Source of the DNA: CAZSBB01 sp964605235
GTDB lineage: Bacteria > Planctomycetota > Phycisphaerae > Phycisphaerales > Phycisphaeraceae
Assembly (NCBI GenBank): GCA_964605235.1
Contig: CAZSBB010000030.1
Location: forward strand, 1 to 64,000
Direction: 5' to 3'
DNA: 64,000 nucleotides
The notes below the pieces were generated by a model. It was not told the origin of the DNA. It was given only the letters and a program-made list of their open reading frames with translations, and ran no database searches. Both the position numbers and the translations under genes were made by a program. Shown piece after piece: positions 19,754 to 27,753 of the stretch. Every line of letters begins with the position of its first letter. Positions within the stretch are counted from its first letter, which is position 1.

Positions 19754-20514
19754 TTGACGGCCTCCAGGCGCGGGTCGGGCGCGAACCACCGCTGCCGATC
19801 AAACACCAGATACGCGCCTTCTTCCACGCCGAAGTAAAACGTGCCGTACGGCTGAAATTCGTACCAGACGCCCGGCTGCACCTTGGTCGGCGCCAGAATC
19901 ACGCTGCCTTTGGGCTGGCCCTGCGTCTTCCCATCCGCCAGCACCGTGTCGCCCTGCAGCACGCGCACCGCGCCATTGCGGCTGTAGAAGCTCACCTGCT
20001 CCTGCCCCGGCGTGGTTTGGAAATACATCCGCGCGGTGGGGCGCGCGGCATAAAACGTGTGACCATACGTTTCCAGCGGCAGGTCGGTCAGCGGGAGATT
20101 GAGCAGCGCGATGTCGCTCTGGAATCCCACCACGACCAGCCGGTAGTCGCCGGTGACGCCGTCGGGCGGCAAGGGGATTTCGAGCGGAGCGTCGGCCGGG
20201 CGGAGGCCGGTGGGGATGTGGCGTTGGAGCAGGATTCGGCCGGCGGCGTCATGGATGATCACATAGCACCCCGCCAGGGACGGCGTGCGCCCACTGATCC
20301 GCACATGCCAGAGCTGGTCAGTCTGCTCGCGCAGGTAAGCCGCCTGAAAGAACAACTGCTGGTCGGTCATCTCGCCCGGCTGAGCGTGGGCGGGGAGCGC
20401 CAGCGCGCCCAGCAGCACGACGAGGAGCCAGCGGATTGCGCAGCAGATTTGCGCCAACGGATGCGAATGACGCGACGGCAGCACGGCAGCAGCAGACATG
20501 GCGATATCCATCAT
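19729..20514 (-). CDS. Small secreted protein resembling the C-terminal domain of the adjacent PcRGLX-like protein
   Basis: The product is about 261 residues, with a signal peptide ending ALALPAHA before QPGEM. The start is uncertain: ATGs lie at 20514, 20511 and 20499. No catalytic motif is recognised. Its second half can be lined up by eye with the C-terminus of the downstream protein. Here the order is GVTGDY, LTDLPLETY, ATARMYFQT-style, then FDRQRWFAPDP. There it is GQTGDY, LTDLPQEVY, ATATRFFTK, then LDPARWFEPTP. It is therefore probably a free-standing copy of a non-catalytic beta-sandwich module, perhaps for glycan binding or as a subunit. The gene sits between the pseudopilin (gap 53 bases) and the lyase-like gene (overlap), forming one operon. 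Confidence 0.72.
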   Translation of the reverse strand: MMDIAMSAAAVLPSRHSHPLAQICCAIRWLLVVLLGALALPAHAQPGEMTDQQLFFQAAYLREQTDQLWHVRISGRTPSLAGCYVIIHDAAGRILLQRHIPTGLRPADAPLEIPLPPDGVTGDYRLVVVGFQSDIALLNLPLTDLPLETYGHTFYAARPTARMYFQTTPGQEQVSFYSRNGAVRVLQGDTVLADGKTQGQPKGSVILAPTKVQPGVWYEFQPYGTFYFGVEEGAYLVFDRQRWFAPDPRLEAVKWWQALQP

Positions 20515-20567
20515 CACAAAGCGAAATGAAACCAGAGGGCGGAGAACGCGGGCGGGCTTGGCGGGAG

Positions 20568-21434
20568 TCAGTCTCGTTTGATGCCGCGCAGGGTGCCGAC
20601 GATGGAGCCGAAGCCGCCGTTGGCGCCGCCGTAGGGATCGGGGCGCTGGTACTGCCGGCGTTCGCCGTGGCCATCGATGAAGACGAAGTTCGCCGAGTCA
20701 TCATGGCGGTAGGTGTAGGGACCGGTGGGGAACACGTAGAGGGTGCCGGTGCCAGCCAGGTCATTGAGGCCCAGGCGCCAGCGTTGCACCCAGGGCAGGG
20801 TGGTGCCCAGGTCGATGCTGGTGGAACTGACGCGCATGCGGTTCTGCCCGCCGGCGGTAAACATGTAAATATGACTGTCCCCGCCGAGGGCGGTGACGCT
20901 GGAGGTGATGACATCACTGACGCGCAGCGGCGTCCAGCCGGAGGTCCAGGAGCCGCCGGTGAGAGTGCCGGCGAAGTTACGGTAGCCGACCACTTCCATG
21001 ATGGTGGCGTAGTGACCAAAACCTTTGGCGTCGACATTGGCGGTGGCGGGATCGAAGCCGGCGGCTTCCGGGCAGTAGCGGCTCATGCCCGTCTGGGACA
21101 AGTCGCCAAACGTACCGACGCCGGAGATGCTGACCAGACGCACCGCCGGCATGTACCCCAGCGCGGTGTAGCGTGCGAGCCAGGCGATGTGCGTGTTGGC
21201 GGGGTCGCCGGGGTAGTTGAAGGTGTGGATCGCAATGGCGTCGTCCTGATCGTTGGCGTACATCCCCTGCATGACGCCCAGTTGCCGCAGGTTCGACAGA
21301 CAGATGGCGCTGCGCGCCGCCGCCCGCGCTTTGCCCAACGCCGGCAGCAGCAGCGCGATCAGAATGCTGATGATGGAAATCACCACGAGCAGTTCAATGA
21401 GCGTGAAAGCACCGCGGCGGGGATGACGCACCAT
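20568..21434 (-). CDS. Pseudopilin-type secreted protein with H-x9-DG C-terminus
   Basis: The product is 288 residues. The ATG has AGGAG eight bases upstream. The class III signal peptide is RRGAFTLIELLVVISIISIL, cleaved between Gly and Phe by prepilin peptidase, with the usual Glu at +5, followed by the helix LPALGKARAAARSAICLSNLRQLG. The C-terminal YRHDDSANFVFIDGHGE contains His, nine residues, then Asp-Gly, the H-x9-DG mark of planctomycete, lentisphaeral and verrucomicrobial pseudopilin-like proteins (related to DUF1559). Such proteins are presumed to be exported by a type II secretion or pilus-like system, and their function is unknown. It is the first gene of the operon with 19729-20514 and 16247-19753, and is divergent from a GntR/LacI-type regulator. 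Confidence 0.92.
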   Translation of the reverse strand: MVRHPRRGAFTLIELLVVISIISILIALLLPALGKARAAARSAICLSNLRQLGVMQGMYANDQDDAIAIHTFNYPGDPANTHIAWLARYTALGYMPAVRLVSISGVGTFGDLSQTGMSRYCPEAAGFDPATANVDAKGFGHYATIMEVVGYRNFAGTLTGGSWTSGWTPLRVSDVITSSVTALGGDSHIYMFTAGGQNRMRVSSTSIDLGTTLPWVQRWRLGLNDLAGTGTLYVFPTGPYTYRHDDSANFVFIDGHGERRQYQRPDPYGGANGGFGSIVGTLRGIKRD

Positions 21435-21482
21435 GGAAAGCTCCTGAGCTTGAAGGACGAGACATGCTGCTGTTCACGACAA

Positions 21483-21623
21483 TGATACAGTTGTGACACA
21501 GTATTGCAAGGGTCAAATTGCGCTGGGAAATGAGAAATTTCGCTGATAATAGCCCATCATGCTTGTGGTGGGCCATGCCATTCGCTACCATCTGTATCAC
21601 TTAAGCATCGGTTTGTGTATCAC
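21483..21623. promoter_or_regulatory. Candidate operators (TGTATCAC boxes) between pseudopilin and regulator
   Basis: The box TGTATCAC occurs at 21593-21600 and 21616-21623 in direct orientation, 23 bases apart, about two helical turns. The reverse form TGATACAG lies at 21483-21490. The latter is 49 bases upstream of the pseudopilin start, and the direct pair ends 11 bases before the regulator ATG. The arrangement suits control of both divergent genes by the GntR/LacI-type regulator. Binding is inference. Confidence 0.5.
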
Positions 21624-21634
21624 TGACGATCCTT

Positions 21635-22777
21635 ATGGTTCCCACCGCTCCTGTCATGATCGACCGTGCCCGGCCCCTGCGCGAGCAGGTCAAGCAGCGT
21701 TTGCGCGGCGTCATCGATGGTCGCTACCGCACGGGCGATCGCCTGCCTTCAGTCCGCTCGCTGGCGCGCACGCTGCGCGTCGCGCCCGGGACTGCCTACA
21801 AGGCGATGTGCGAACTGCAGGACGAGGGTGTGCTGGAACTCAAGCCCCGGCGCGGGGTGTTCGTCAGCAACCTCGGCGGCGGCGCGCGGGTGGGGGCGCA
21901 GGCGTCCGCAGCCCGGCCGGCGGCAGGGGCGCGGGTGGCGGTGCATCTGGCGCTGAGCAATCAGTTTGCCGCCGGGATGTATGAAGGCTTCGCGCTCCAG
22001 GCGGCGCAGCATGGCTTGCAGTTGGAACTGGTCCCGGTCATGGGGCCAGCCGACTATGGCTCGCCGCCGCCGCCCACCCAGGTCATGCCCGCCGATGTCG
22101 CGGTGCATTTCAATCCTTCGCTCAATCAGCCGCTGCTGTCCCGGCCGGACCAGCTCATGATCATCGTCAGCACGTCCGACGAACTGCCGACCCTGCAGAC
22201 CCAGCGTTTTGATGTGGTCTCCGTCGATCACGAACTGGGCGGCTGGCTGGCGGGCGATGCGCTGCGGCGCGCCGGTTGCGAGCAGGCGTTTTACGTCGGC
22301 GTCTATCAGGATGACGCCCGGCAGGGCCGCATCTTCCGCGGCACGGCCGCCAAGCGTCTGGCGGGGTTGGAGCGGGCGTATGGCTACTCGTTGCCGCATG
22401 CGCATCTGAGCTATCAACCGAACTACGGCGTGCCGCAGGGCATGGACGCGCTGGAGGAATACCTCCGCCTGCCCCACCGGCCACGCGGCGTGTTCTGTGC
22501 TTCCGACGAACTGGCGCTGGGCTTTGCTTTAGGCGCGCAAAACCACGGCCTGCTGCTGGGACGCGATCTGCACCTGATCGGTTTCGACGGCCAGCAACGC
22601 CCGCAAACCCGGCTCGGTTATCCGCTGCCTTCGGTCATCGTGCCGGTGCAGGCGATGGGCCAGCGCGCTGCCGACCTGCTGGTCGAACGGCTGGCGCATC
22701 CCGATCAGTTGCCGCGCCGCCTGCTGCTCGGCTGCAGCCTGCGCTTCGATCCCCAGCCGCCGGCGGAAACCGGCTGA
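21635..22777 (+). CDS. GntR-headed, LacI-type sensor transcriptional regulator
   Basis: The product is 380 residues. Residues 10-80 form a GntR winged helix (REQVKQRLRGVIDG, then TGDRLPSVRSLARTLRVAPG, AYKAMCELQDEGVLELKPRRG). The rest is a periplasmic-binding-protein-like sensor of the LacI type (RGVFCASDELALGFALGAQNHGLL, then HLIGFDGQ, and a closing VQAMGQRAADLLVERL). Such regulators usually sense a sugar and repress neighbouring catabolic genes. It is divergent from the pseudopilin-lyase operon, with TGTATCAC boxes between, and is followed on the same strand by the sialidase-like and second PcRGLX-like genes. An ATG at 21656 is an alternative start. A paralogue of the same architecture is at 41092-42207. 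Confidence 0.9.
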   Translation: MVPTAPVMIDRARPLREQVKQRLRGVIDGRYRTGDRLPSVRSLARTLRVAPGTAYKAMCELQDEGVLELKPRRGVFVSNLGGGARVGAQASAARPAAGARVAVHLALSNQFAAGMYEGFALQAAQHGLQLELVPVMGPADYGSPPPPTQVMPADVAVHFNPSLNQPLLSRPDQLMIIVSTSDELPTLQTQRFDVVSVDHELGGWLAGDALRRAGCEQAFYVGVYQDDARQGRIFRGTAAKRLAGLERAYGYSLPHAHLSYQPNYGVPQGMDALEEYLRLPHRPRGVFCASDELALGFALGAQNHGLLLGRDLHLIGFDGQQRPQTRLGYPLPSVIVPVQAMGQRAADLLVERLAHPDQLPRRLLLGCSLRFDPQPPAETG

Positions 22778-22846
22778 GTCGTCGGCGGTTGCCACCGGCG
22801 TGCGGGCGTTTTCCCCGGCATTTCCGCCGAATGAGTGAGTGTTGCC

Positions 22847-23923
22847 ATGGTGTCAGTGCCGTCGGCCGATTGTGCTGTTGACGCCGACCAGCCGCGCGTT
22901 GTGCTGGACCTGTTGCCCAACGCCCGTTGCGTGCGGCACAGCGAAGGCAGCTTCATGTCGTTGACCGATGGCCGCCTGCTGTTTGCCTACACCCGCTTTG
23001 GCGCTTCCTCGCATGATGACAGCGAAGCGTGTCTGGCGGCGCGCTGGTCCACCGATGGCGGACTCACCTGGAGCACGGAGGACGACATCCTCGTGCGCGA
23101 GCCGGGCAAGAACGTCATGTCCGTTTCGCTGCTGCGGCTGGCGGATGGGCGCATCGGTTTGTTCTATCTCATCAAGGACAGCCGGGAATCCTGGCGCGTG
23201 CTGTGGCGCACCAGCAGTAACGAGGCACGCAGCTTCAGTGCCGCCCGGCAATGCAGTTGTTCGCCGGGATTGCATGTGCTCAACAACGACCGTGCGGTGG
23301 AACTGCGCAGCGGCCGCCTGGTGCTGCCGGTGGCGTACCGTTCCCCGAACGAAGGACGTATGGTGGATGAGGAAATGATGACCTGCCTGCTGTCGGATGA
23401 CGCCGGGGAAACCTGGCGCCAGAGCCGGGTGGGGCAGCGGGCGCCGGGGGTGTGGACGCAGGAACCGCTGGTGCTCGAACGCTTGGATGGCAGCTTGTGG
23501 ATGCTCTGCCGCACGCAGGTGGGTTGTCAGTACCAGAGTGAATCCTTCGACGGCGGGGAAACGTGGAGCCCATTGACGCCTTCGCCGTTTACCTCTCCGC
23601 TCTCCCCTGCGAGCCTGCGGCGGATTCCCGCCACGGGCGATCTGCTGCTGATCTGGAACAACGTGCAGCATCAATGGACCAACGACTGGGACACCTTGCC
23701 GCGCTCGCCGCTGCATGCGGCGGTGTCGCGCGATGACGGGCGCACCTGGTCAGCGCCCAAGGTGTTGGAGAGCGATCCCAACCGCTGGTTCTGCTACGTG
23801 GCGATGTGCTTTCTGGATCACCACGTCCTGCTGGCGTACGGCGCCGGCACGGGCAGGACGCATGCGCGCCTGGGGCAGCAGCGGCTGACGCGGGTGCCGA
23901 TGTCGTGGTTTTACGACGCTTGA
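22847..23923 (+). CDS. Sialidase-like six-bladed beta-propeller protein (BNR/Asp-box)
   Basis: The product is 358 residues from the ATG at 22847. It contains four Asp-box motifs of the S-x-D-x-G-x-T-W type: STDGGLTW, SDDAGETW, SFDGGETWS and SRDDGRTWS. It also has the N-terminal R-SEGSF and central LLRLADGRIGLFY strands found in exo-alpha-sialidase-like planctomycete proteins. Known relatives hydrolyse sialic acids or related sugars, but many act on other substrates or are untested. No signal peptide is visible, so it may be cytoplasmic, acting on imported oligosaccharides. It follows the regulator by 69 bases and precedes the second PcRGLX-like gene by 75 bases, probably as one transcript. 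Confidence 0.82.
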   Translation: MVSVPSADCAVDADQPRVVLDLLPNARCVRHSEGSFMSLTDGRLLFAYTRFGASSHDDSEACLAARWSTDGGLTWSTEDDILVREPGKNVMSVSLLRLADGRIGLFYLIKDSRESWRVLWRTSSNEARSFSAARQCSCSPGLHVLNNDRAVELRSGRLVLPVAYRSPNEGRMVDEEMMTCLLSDDAGETWRQSRVGQRAPGVWTQEPLVLERLDGSLWMLCRTQVGCQYQSESFDGGETWSPLTPSPFTSPLSPASLRRIPATGDLLLIWNNVQHQWTNDWDTLPRSPLHAAVSRDDGRTWSAPKVLESDPNRWFCYVAMCFLDHHVLLAYGAGTGRTHARLGQQRLTRVPMSWFYDA

Positions 23924-23998
23924 AGTTTCGCGGCTGAACGCAGCCCGCGCGTGATGGATCAATCAACCGCCGGTGAGCAGTTTTTACGGGAGTGCGAC

Positions 23999-26900
23999 AT
24001 GCAAGAGCAGCGTGGCAAGACACAGGTGCGCCCGGGCGGCGCGGTGCGGATTTTGGGCATGATGCTGGCGGCGGTGTTGGCGCTGGGCGTCACGCGCGTC
24101 CGCGCGGAAACGACCACGCGCACCGAGCAGCGCGACGGGCAGGACTTCATGGTGCTGGAAAACGCCGCCGCCCAGGTGGTGGTGCAGCCGGCCGCCGGGG
24201 GCGCGATCGTGTCCTACCTCGACCGCGCCAGCGGCGTGGACTACGTCGCCAAACCGGTCAAGCCCGGGCGCGTGGCGTATGGCTGGAAGGATGTGACCTC
24301 GCTGCACAGCATGGACCCGTCGACCAAATGGTTCGGCGCGCAGCCCTATGAATGCCGCTTTGCGCAGGTGGACGGCAAGCAGGCGATCATTGCGGTGTGT
24401 GAGCGGTCGCCGGTGCGGATCGAGCGCACGATGGCGCTGGACAACGAGACCGCCGAGCTGACGGTGACCATTGTCACCACGAACGTTGGCGCTGAGCGCA
24501 CCACCATCTGGCCGCGCTGGCATCCCTATTCCCGGTTGGGTGACGACAAAGCGCTGCACTCGGTCGTCATCGCGCCCGAAGGTCCCGACGACGGCAACGC
24601 CGCCGGCTTCCGCAAGATTTTCGTGGGCCAGGGCTGGGATCAGAGCTTCACCGTCAAGCACGGCTTCTGGCTGGCGGCCGACTACCGGCGCGAGTCGGGC
24701 TTGTGGATGACCTTCGACAAGCACGAGGTGCCGGTGATCTCGACCTGGAACGACTACAAATTCTCCCTGCATCCGCAGCGTGCCTCGGTGGTGCTGGAAC
24801 TGCTGCCGCTGGAAATGTCGCTGGCGCCTGGCGCGTCGACCCGGCAGCGCTTGAGCTACATTCCCTTCACCCAGGCGGACGATCCGGACAAGATGTCGCT
24901 GGGCGTGCTGGCGGATGAAGCCGAGCGCGCCGCGGCCCGGACGTTCCTCAAACGCATCAAACCCAATCTGCACATCGTCGGCCCGTACACCATGCAGCCC
25001 CAGCCGATCAGCGGCGGCAGCGTGGAGGATCAGAATCGCTTCGCCTTCAACCATCGCCGGCGCGACCGCGCCGGTTACGCCGACTGGGGCTTTGCCGACG
25101 GCATGATGGAAGTGGGGGCGGATCAGAATCAGCCGGTGCGCATGCGGCATTTCGTGGGCTTTTTCGACACTGTCACCGCGCCGGTCAATGTGGAGTTCCG
25201 CCTGACGGTCACCAACGCGCTGGGCGAACGGGCATTCACCCAACGCTGGAACTACGCGCTCAATCCGTTCATCGCCCCGCAGGCGAGTTTCCGCAAGGAT
25301 GCCGTGCTCGAATCGGTCCCCGATGGCTGGCATCAGGTGGAACTGGCGGTGTACGCCGGCTCGGACAAGCAGCCGCTGCATCGGGTGGTGGAGCACCGGA
25401 AGTTCATCGGCCACGCGCTGCCGCAGGCCGCCGCCGCGCGTGCCGCCGCGGGCCGGGCGGCGTGGATCAATCAAGAGCCGGCGGTGGTGACCTACCTGCG
25501 TACGCTGGAGCTGCCCGCCGTGACCGAGCGCACCGCCAAGGTGCCGGTGGTGGTTGAGGAAGCCGGCGGCCTGGCGCGGCAGAACTGGCCGGTGTGCGTG
25601 GGCGTGCCGCTGGCGGCCGGGGTGCTGGCGCGCGACGCCCAGGTGGTGCTGCTGGACCCGCAGCAGAAACCCATTCCCGTGCAGACCGCCGTGCAGGGCA
25701 CCTGGCGCGACGGCAGCGTGAAATGGCTGCAGATCAACTTTGCCGCCGACGTGCCCGCCGATTCCTATGTGACCTATCACCTGCAGCTCAACGCGCCGGC
25801 CGGGACGCCGGCGGGCGCGAACCTCGCCAGCGAAAAGGATGGCCAGATCGTCATCAACACCGGCGCCGGCACGTGGACCAGCCAGCAACTGCTGGACCTG
25901 TTTGGCGCCGACGGCCTGTGGTGGACCAACAGCCATGGTCAACGCTCGCTCTTCCAGGTGAAAGGTGACAACGCCGGCGTCGCGCTGGAGTCCAACGGCG
26001 CGCAGCGCGCGGTCATCAAAGTCACCGGCTGGTACACCCATCCGGATCGCCAGCGCCCCGTCGCGCTCGGCGAGCTGCGCTTCGAGTTCCATCGCGGCCA
26101 GCCGTGGTTCGAACTGCATCACAGCGTCACTTTCACCGGCGAACCGTGGACCGAAAATCTCGGCTCCTACGGCGCGACGCTCAAGCTCCCGGGCAGCGGT
26201 TACACCACCAGCGCCATTGACCTGGATGGGCAAGCCGTGGAGAAGCCCGGCCCGCTGCTGCTCGATCAGTACAACGAAGACCTGGCGCTGCTCAAGCAGG
26301 GCGATAAGCTGCTGGTGCGCGGCGCCAAGTCGATCGGCGTGGTGCGGATGACCGGCTCCAGCAACGCCACGGTGTACCTGCGCAATGCGTGGGAATTGCA
26401 CCCCAAGCGGCTGGAAACCAACCCCGCCGCCGGCGTGGTGACGCTGCACTACTGGCCGGCGTTTGCCGGGGACCAGGTGCTCACCCCGCGCGAGGATGGC
26501 TGGCTGCCTTCGAGCACCACCATGCAGCATCTGGGCGTGGGCATGAGCCGGACGATGCACATCGTGATCGACCCGACGGGCCAGTTGGAGGTCGCGCAGG
26601 CGAACGCCTGGCGTGAGCCGGTGCTGGCGATCATTCCCCCGCGTTATGTTTGTGCGACCGATGCCTTGCTGCACCTGCGCCCGTATGACCCGCAGGTGCT
26701 GCCGCAGGTGGAACACGCCATCGCCGAGGCGTTTGAGTCCTATGAGCTCAACCGCCAGCTTCACGGCTGGTATGGCCAGTGGGTCTGGGGGGCGCTGCCC
26801 AACACCTATCTGGTGGATCAGAAACGCTGGGCGAACTACGGCCGGTATGCCTGGATCCTCAACGAACAGGACATCGTGCATGCCCCCTGGCTGGCGTACT

Positions 26901-27673
26901 GGCGCAGCGGCGATCGGCGGTACTACCACTTCGCGCTGCGGAACAGCCGGCAGCTCATGGAAGTGTCCACCATTCGCCACACCTGGATCAGCCCCGAGAG
27001 TCTGGGCATGAGCCGCCGGCATCACGAATGCCTCTGGCTGGGCGCGGGTGACTTCGGCCATTCCATGCTCGATCCGTTCCTGGAAGACTTCCACGCCACG
27101 GGCTATCAGCCGTCATGGGAGGCGGCGGTGCGCATGGCGCACGGCATGTCCGAGCAGCGGGCGGGCACGTGGCGCTACGTGAGCAATCCCATCGCCGGGC
27201 TGTCGCGCATGTACCTGGAAACGCAGGACCCGTTCTACCTGCAGCACGCCAAGCGCATCTGGGTTGACGTGGCGTACCCCGATCGCGCCGACTGGTGGGT
27301 GCTGGACCACGGCTCGCGCATGGCGCTGTATTTCTCCCAGGTGGATGCGGACTTCCACAAGCAGTGGGCCGAGATGGCGCTGCGGGAAGGCGCCCAGGCG
27401 CGGTTTCCGCACCTGGACACCCAGGCCCGGCTGTACCAGCAGACGCGCGACCCGCGCTATGCCCAACTGGGCGCGCAGACGATGGAGAAACTGCTCCGCG
27501 AATATCTGGGCGCCGCCGCCGAGCCGCTGCGCTGGTCGACCCCCACGATCACCCAGCATGTGCTGGCGGGCGTGCGCGAGCTGATGTACGCCGACCCGGC
27601 GTTCGCGAACAAGGACGGCGGCGTCAAGGCGGACACTCAACCCGCCAGCCCGGATGCGGGGATGTCGGACTGA
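23999..27673 (+). CDS. Second secreted PcRGLX/YetA-like protein with N-terminal mutarotase-like domain
   Basis: The product is 1224 residues. The ATG at 23999 is chosen because GGGAG lies six bases upstream. The signal peptide is ILGMMLAAVLALGVTRVRA. Residues 30-300 resemble a galactose-mutarotase-like (DUF4380-type) beta-sandwich (ENAAAQVVVQPAAGGAIVSY, WPRWHPYS). From about residue 505 there is VPVVVEEAGG, WPVCVGVPLAAGVLARDAQV and QTAVQGTWRDGSVKWLQINF, the RIFT-barrel pattern of PcRGLX/YetA-like proteins, then a helical domain (HGWYGQWVWGALPNTYL, SRRHHECLWLGAGDFGHS). It belongs to the same family as 16247-19753 but has different accessory domains. It probably acts outside the cytoplasm on pectin-like or other acidic glycans; the substrate is inference. 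Confidence 0.68.
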   Translation: MQEQRGKTQVRPGGAVRILGMMLAAVLALGVTRVRAETTTRTEQRDGQDFMVLENAAAQVVVQPAAGGAIVSYLDRASGVDYVAKPVKPGRVAYGWKDVTSLHSMDPSTKWFGAQPYECRFAQVDGKQAIIAVCERSPVRIERTMALDNETAELTVTIVTTNVGAERTTIWPRWHPYSRLGDDKALHSVVIAPEGPDDGNAAGFRKIFVGQGWDQSFTVKHGFWLAADYRRESGLWMTFDKHEVPVISTWNDYKFSLHPQRASVVLELLPLEMSLAPGASTRQRLSYIPFTQADDPDKMSLGVLADEAERAAARTFLKRIKPNLHIVGPYTMQPQPISGGSVEDQNRFAFNHRRRDRAGYADWGFADGMMEVGADQNQPVRMRHFVGFFDTVTAPVNVEFRLTVTNALGERAFTQRWNYALNPFIAPQASFRKDAVLESVPDGWHQVELAVYAGSDKQPLHRVVEHRKFIGHALPQAAAARAAAGRAAWINQEPAVVTYLRTLELPAVTERTAKVPVVVEEAGGLARQNWPVCVGVPLAAGVLARDAQVVLLDPQQKPIPVQTAVQGTWRDGSVKWLQINFAADVPADSYVTYHLQLNAPAGTPAGANLASEKDGQIVINTGAGTWTSQQLLDLFGADGLWWTNSHGQRSLFQVKGDNAGVALESNGAQRAVIKVTGWYTHPDRQRPVALGELRFEFHRGQPWFELHHSVTFTGEPWTENLGSYGATLKLPGSGYTTSAIDLDGQAVEKPGPLLLDQYNEDLALLKQGDKLLVRGAKSIGVVRMTGSSNATVYLRNAWELHPKRLETNPAAGVVTLHYWPAFAGDQVLTPREDGWLPSSTTMQHLGVGMSRTMHIVIDPTGQLEVAQANAWREPVLAIIPPRYVCATDALLHLRPYDPQVLPQVEHAIAEAFESYELNRQLHGWYGQWVWGALPNTYLVDQKRWANYGRYAWILNEQDIVHAPWLAYWRSGDRRYYHFALRNSRQLMEVSTIRHTWISPESLGMSRRHHECLWLGAGDFGHSMLDPFLEDFHATGYQPSWEAAVRMAHGMSEQRAGTWRYVSNPIAGLSRMYLETQDPFYLQHAKRIWVDVAYPDRADWWVLDHGSRMALYFSQVDADFHKQWAEMALREGAQARFPHLDTQARLYQQTRDPRYAQLGAQTMEKLLREYLGAAAEPLRWSTPTITQHVLAGVRELMYADPAFANKDGGVKADTQPASPDAGMSD

Positions 27674-27753
27674 AAGCTCACGCCGGCAGCGGTCGGGTGA
27701 ATGGAGGTCGACTGGCGCATGGCGTCGCCGGCGATTTCGCCGATAATGCTGGC

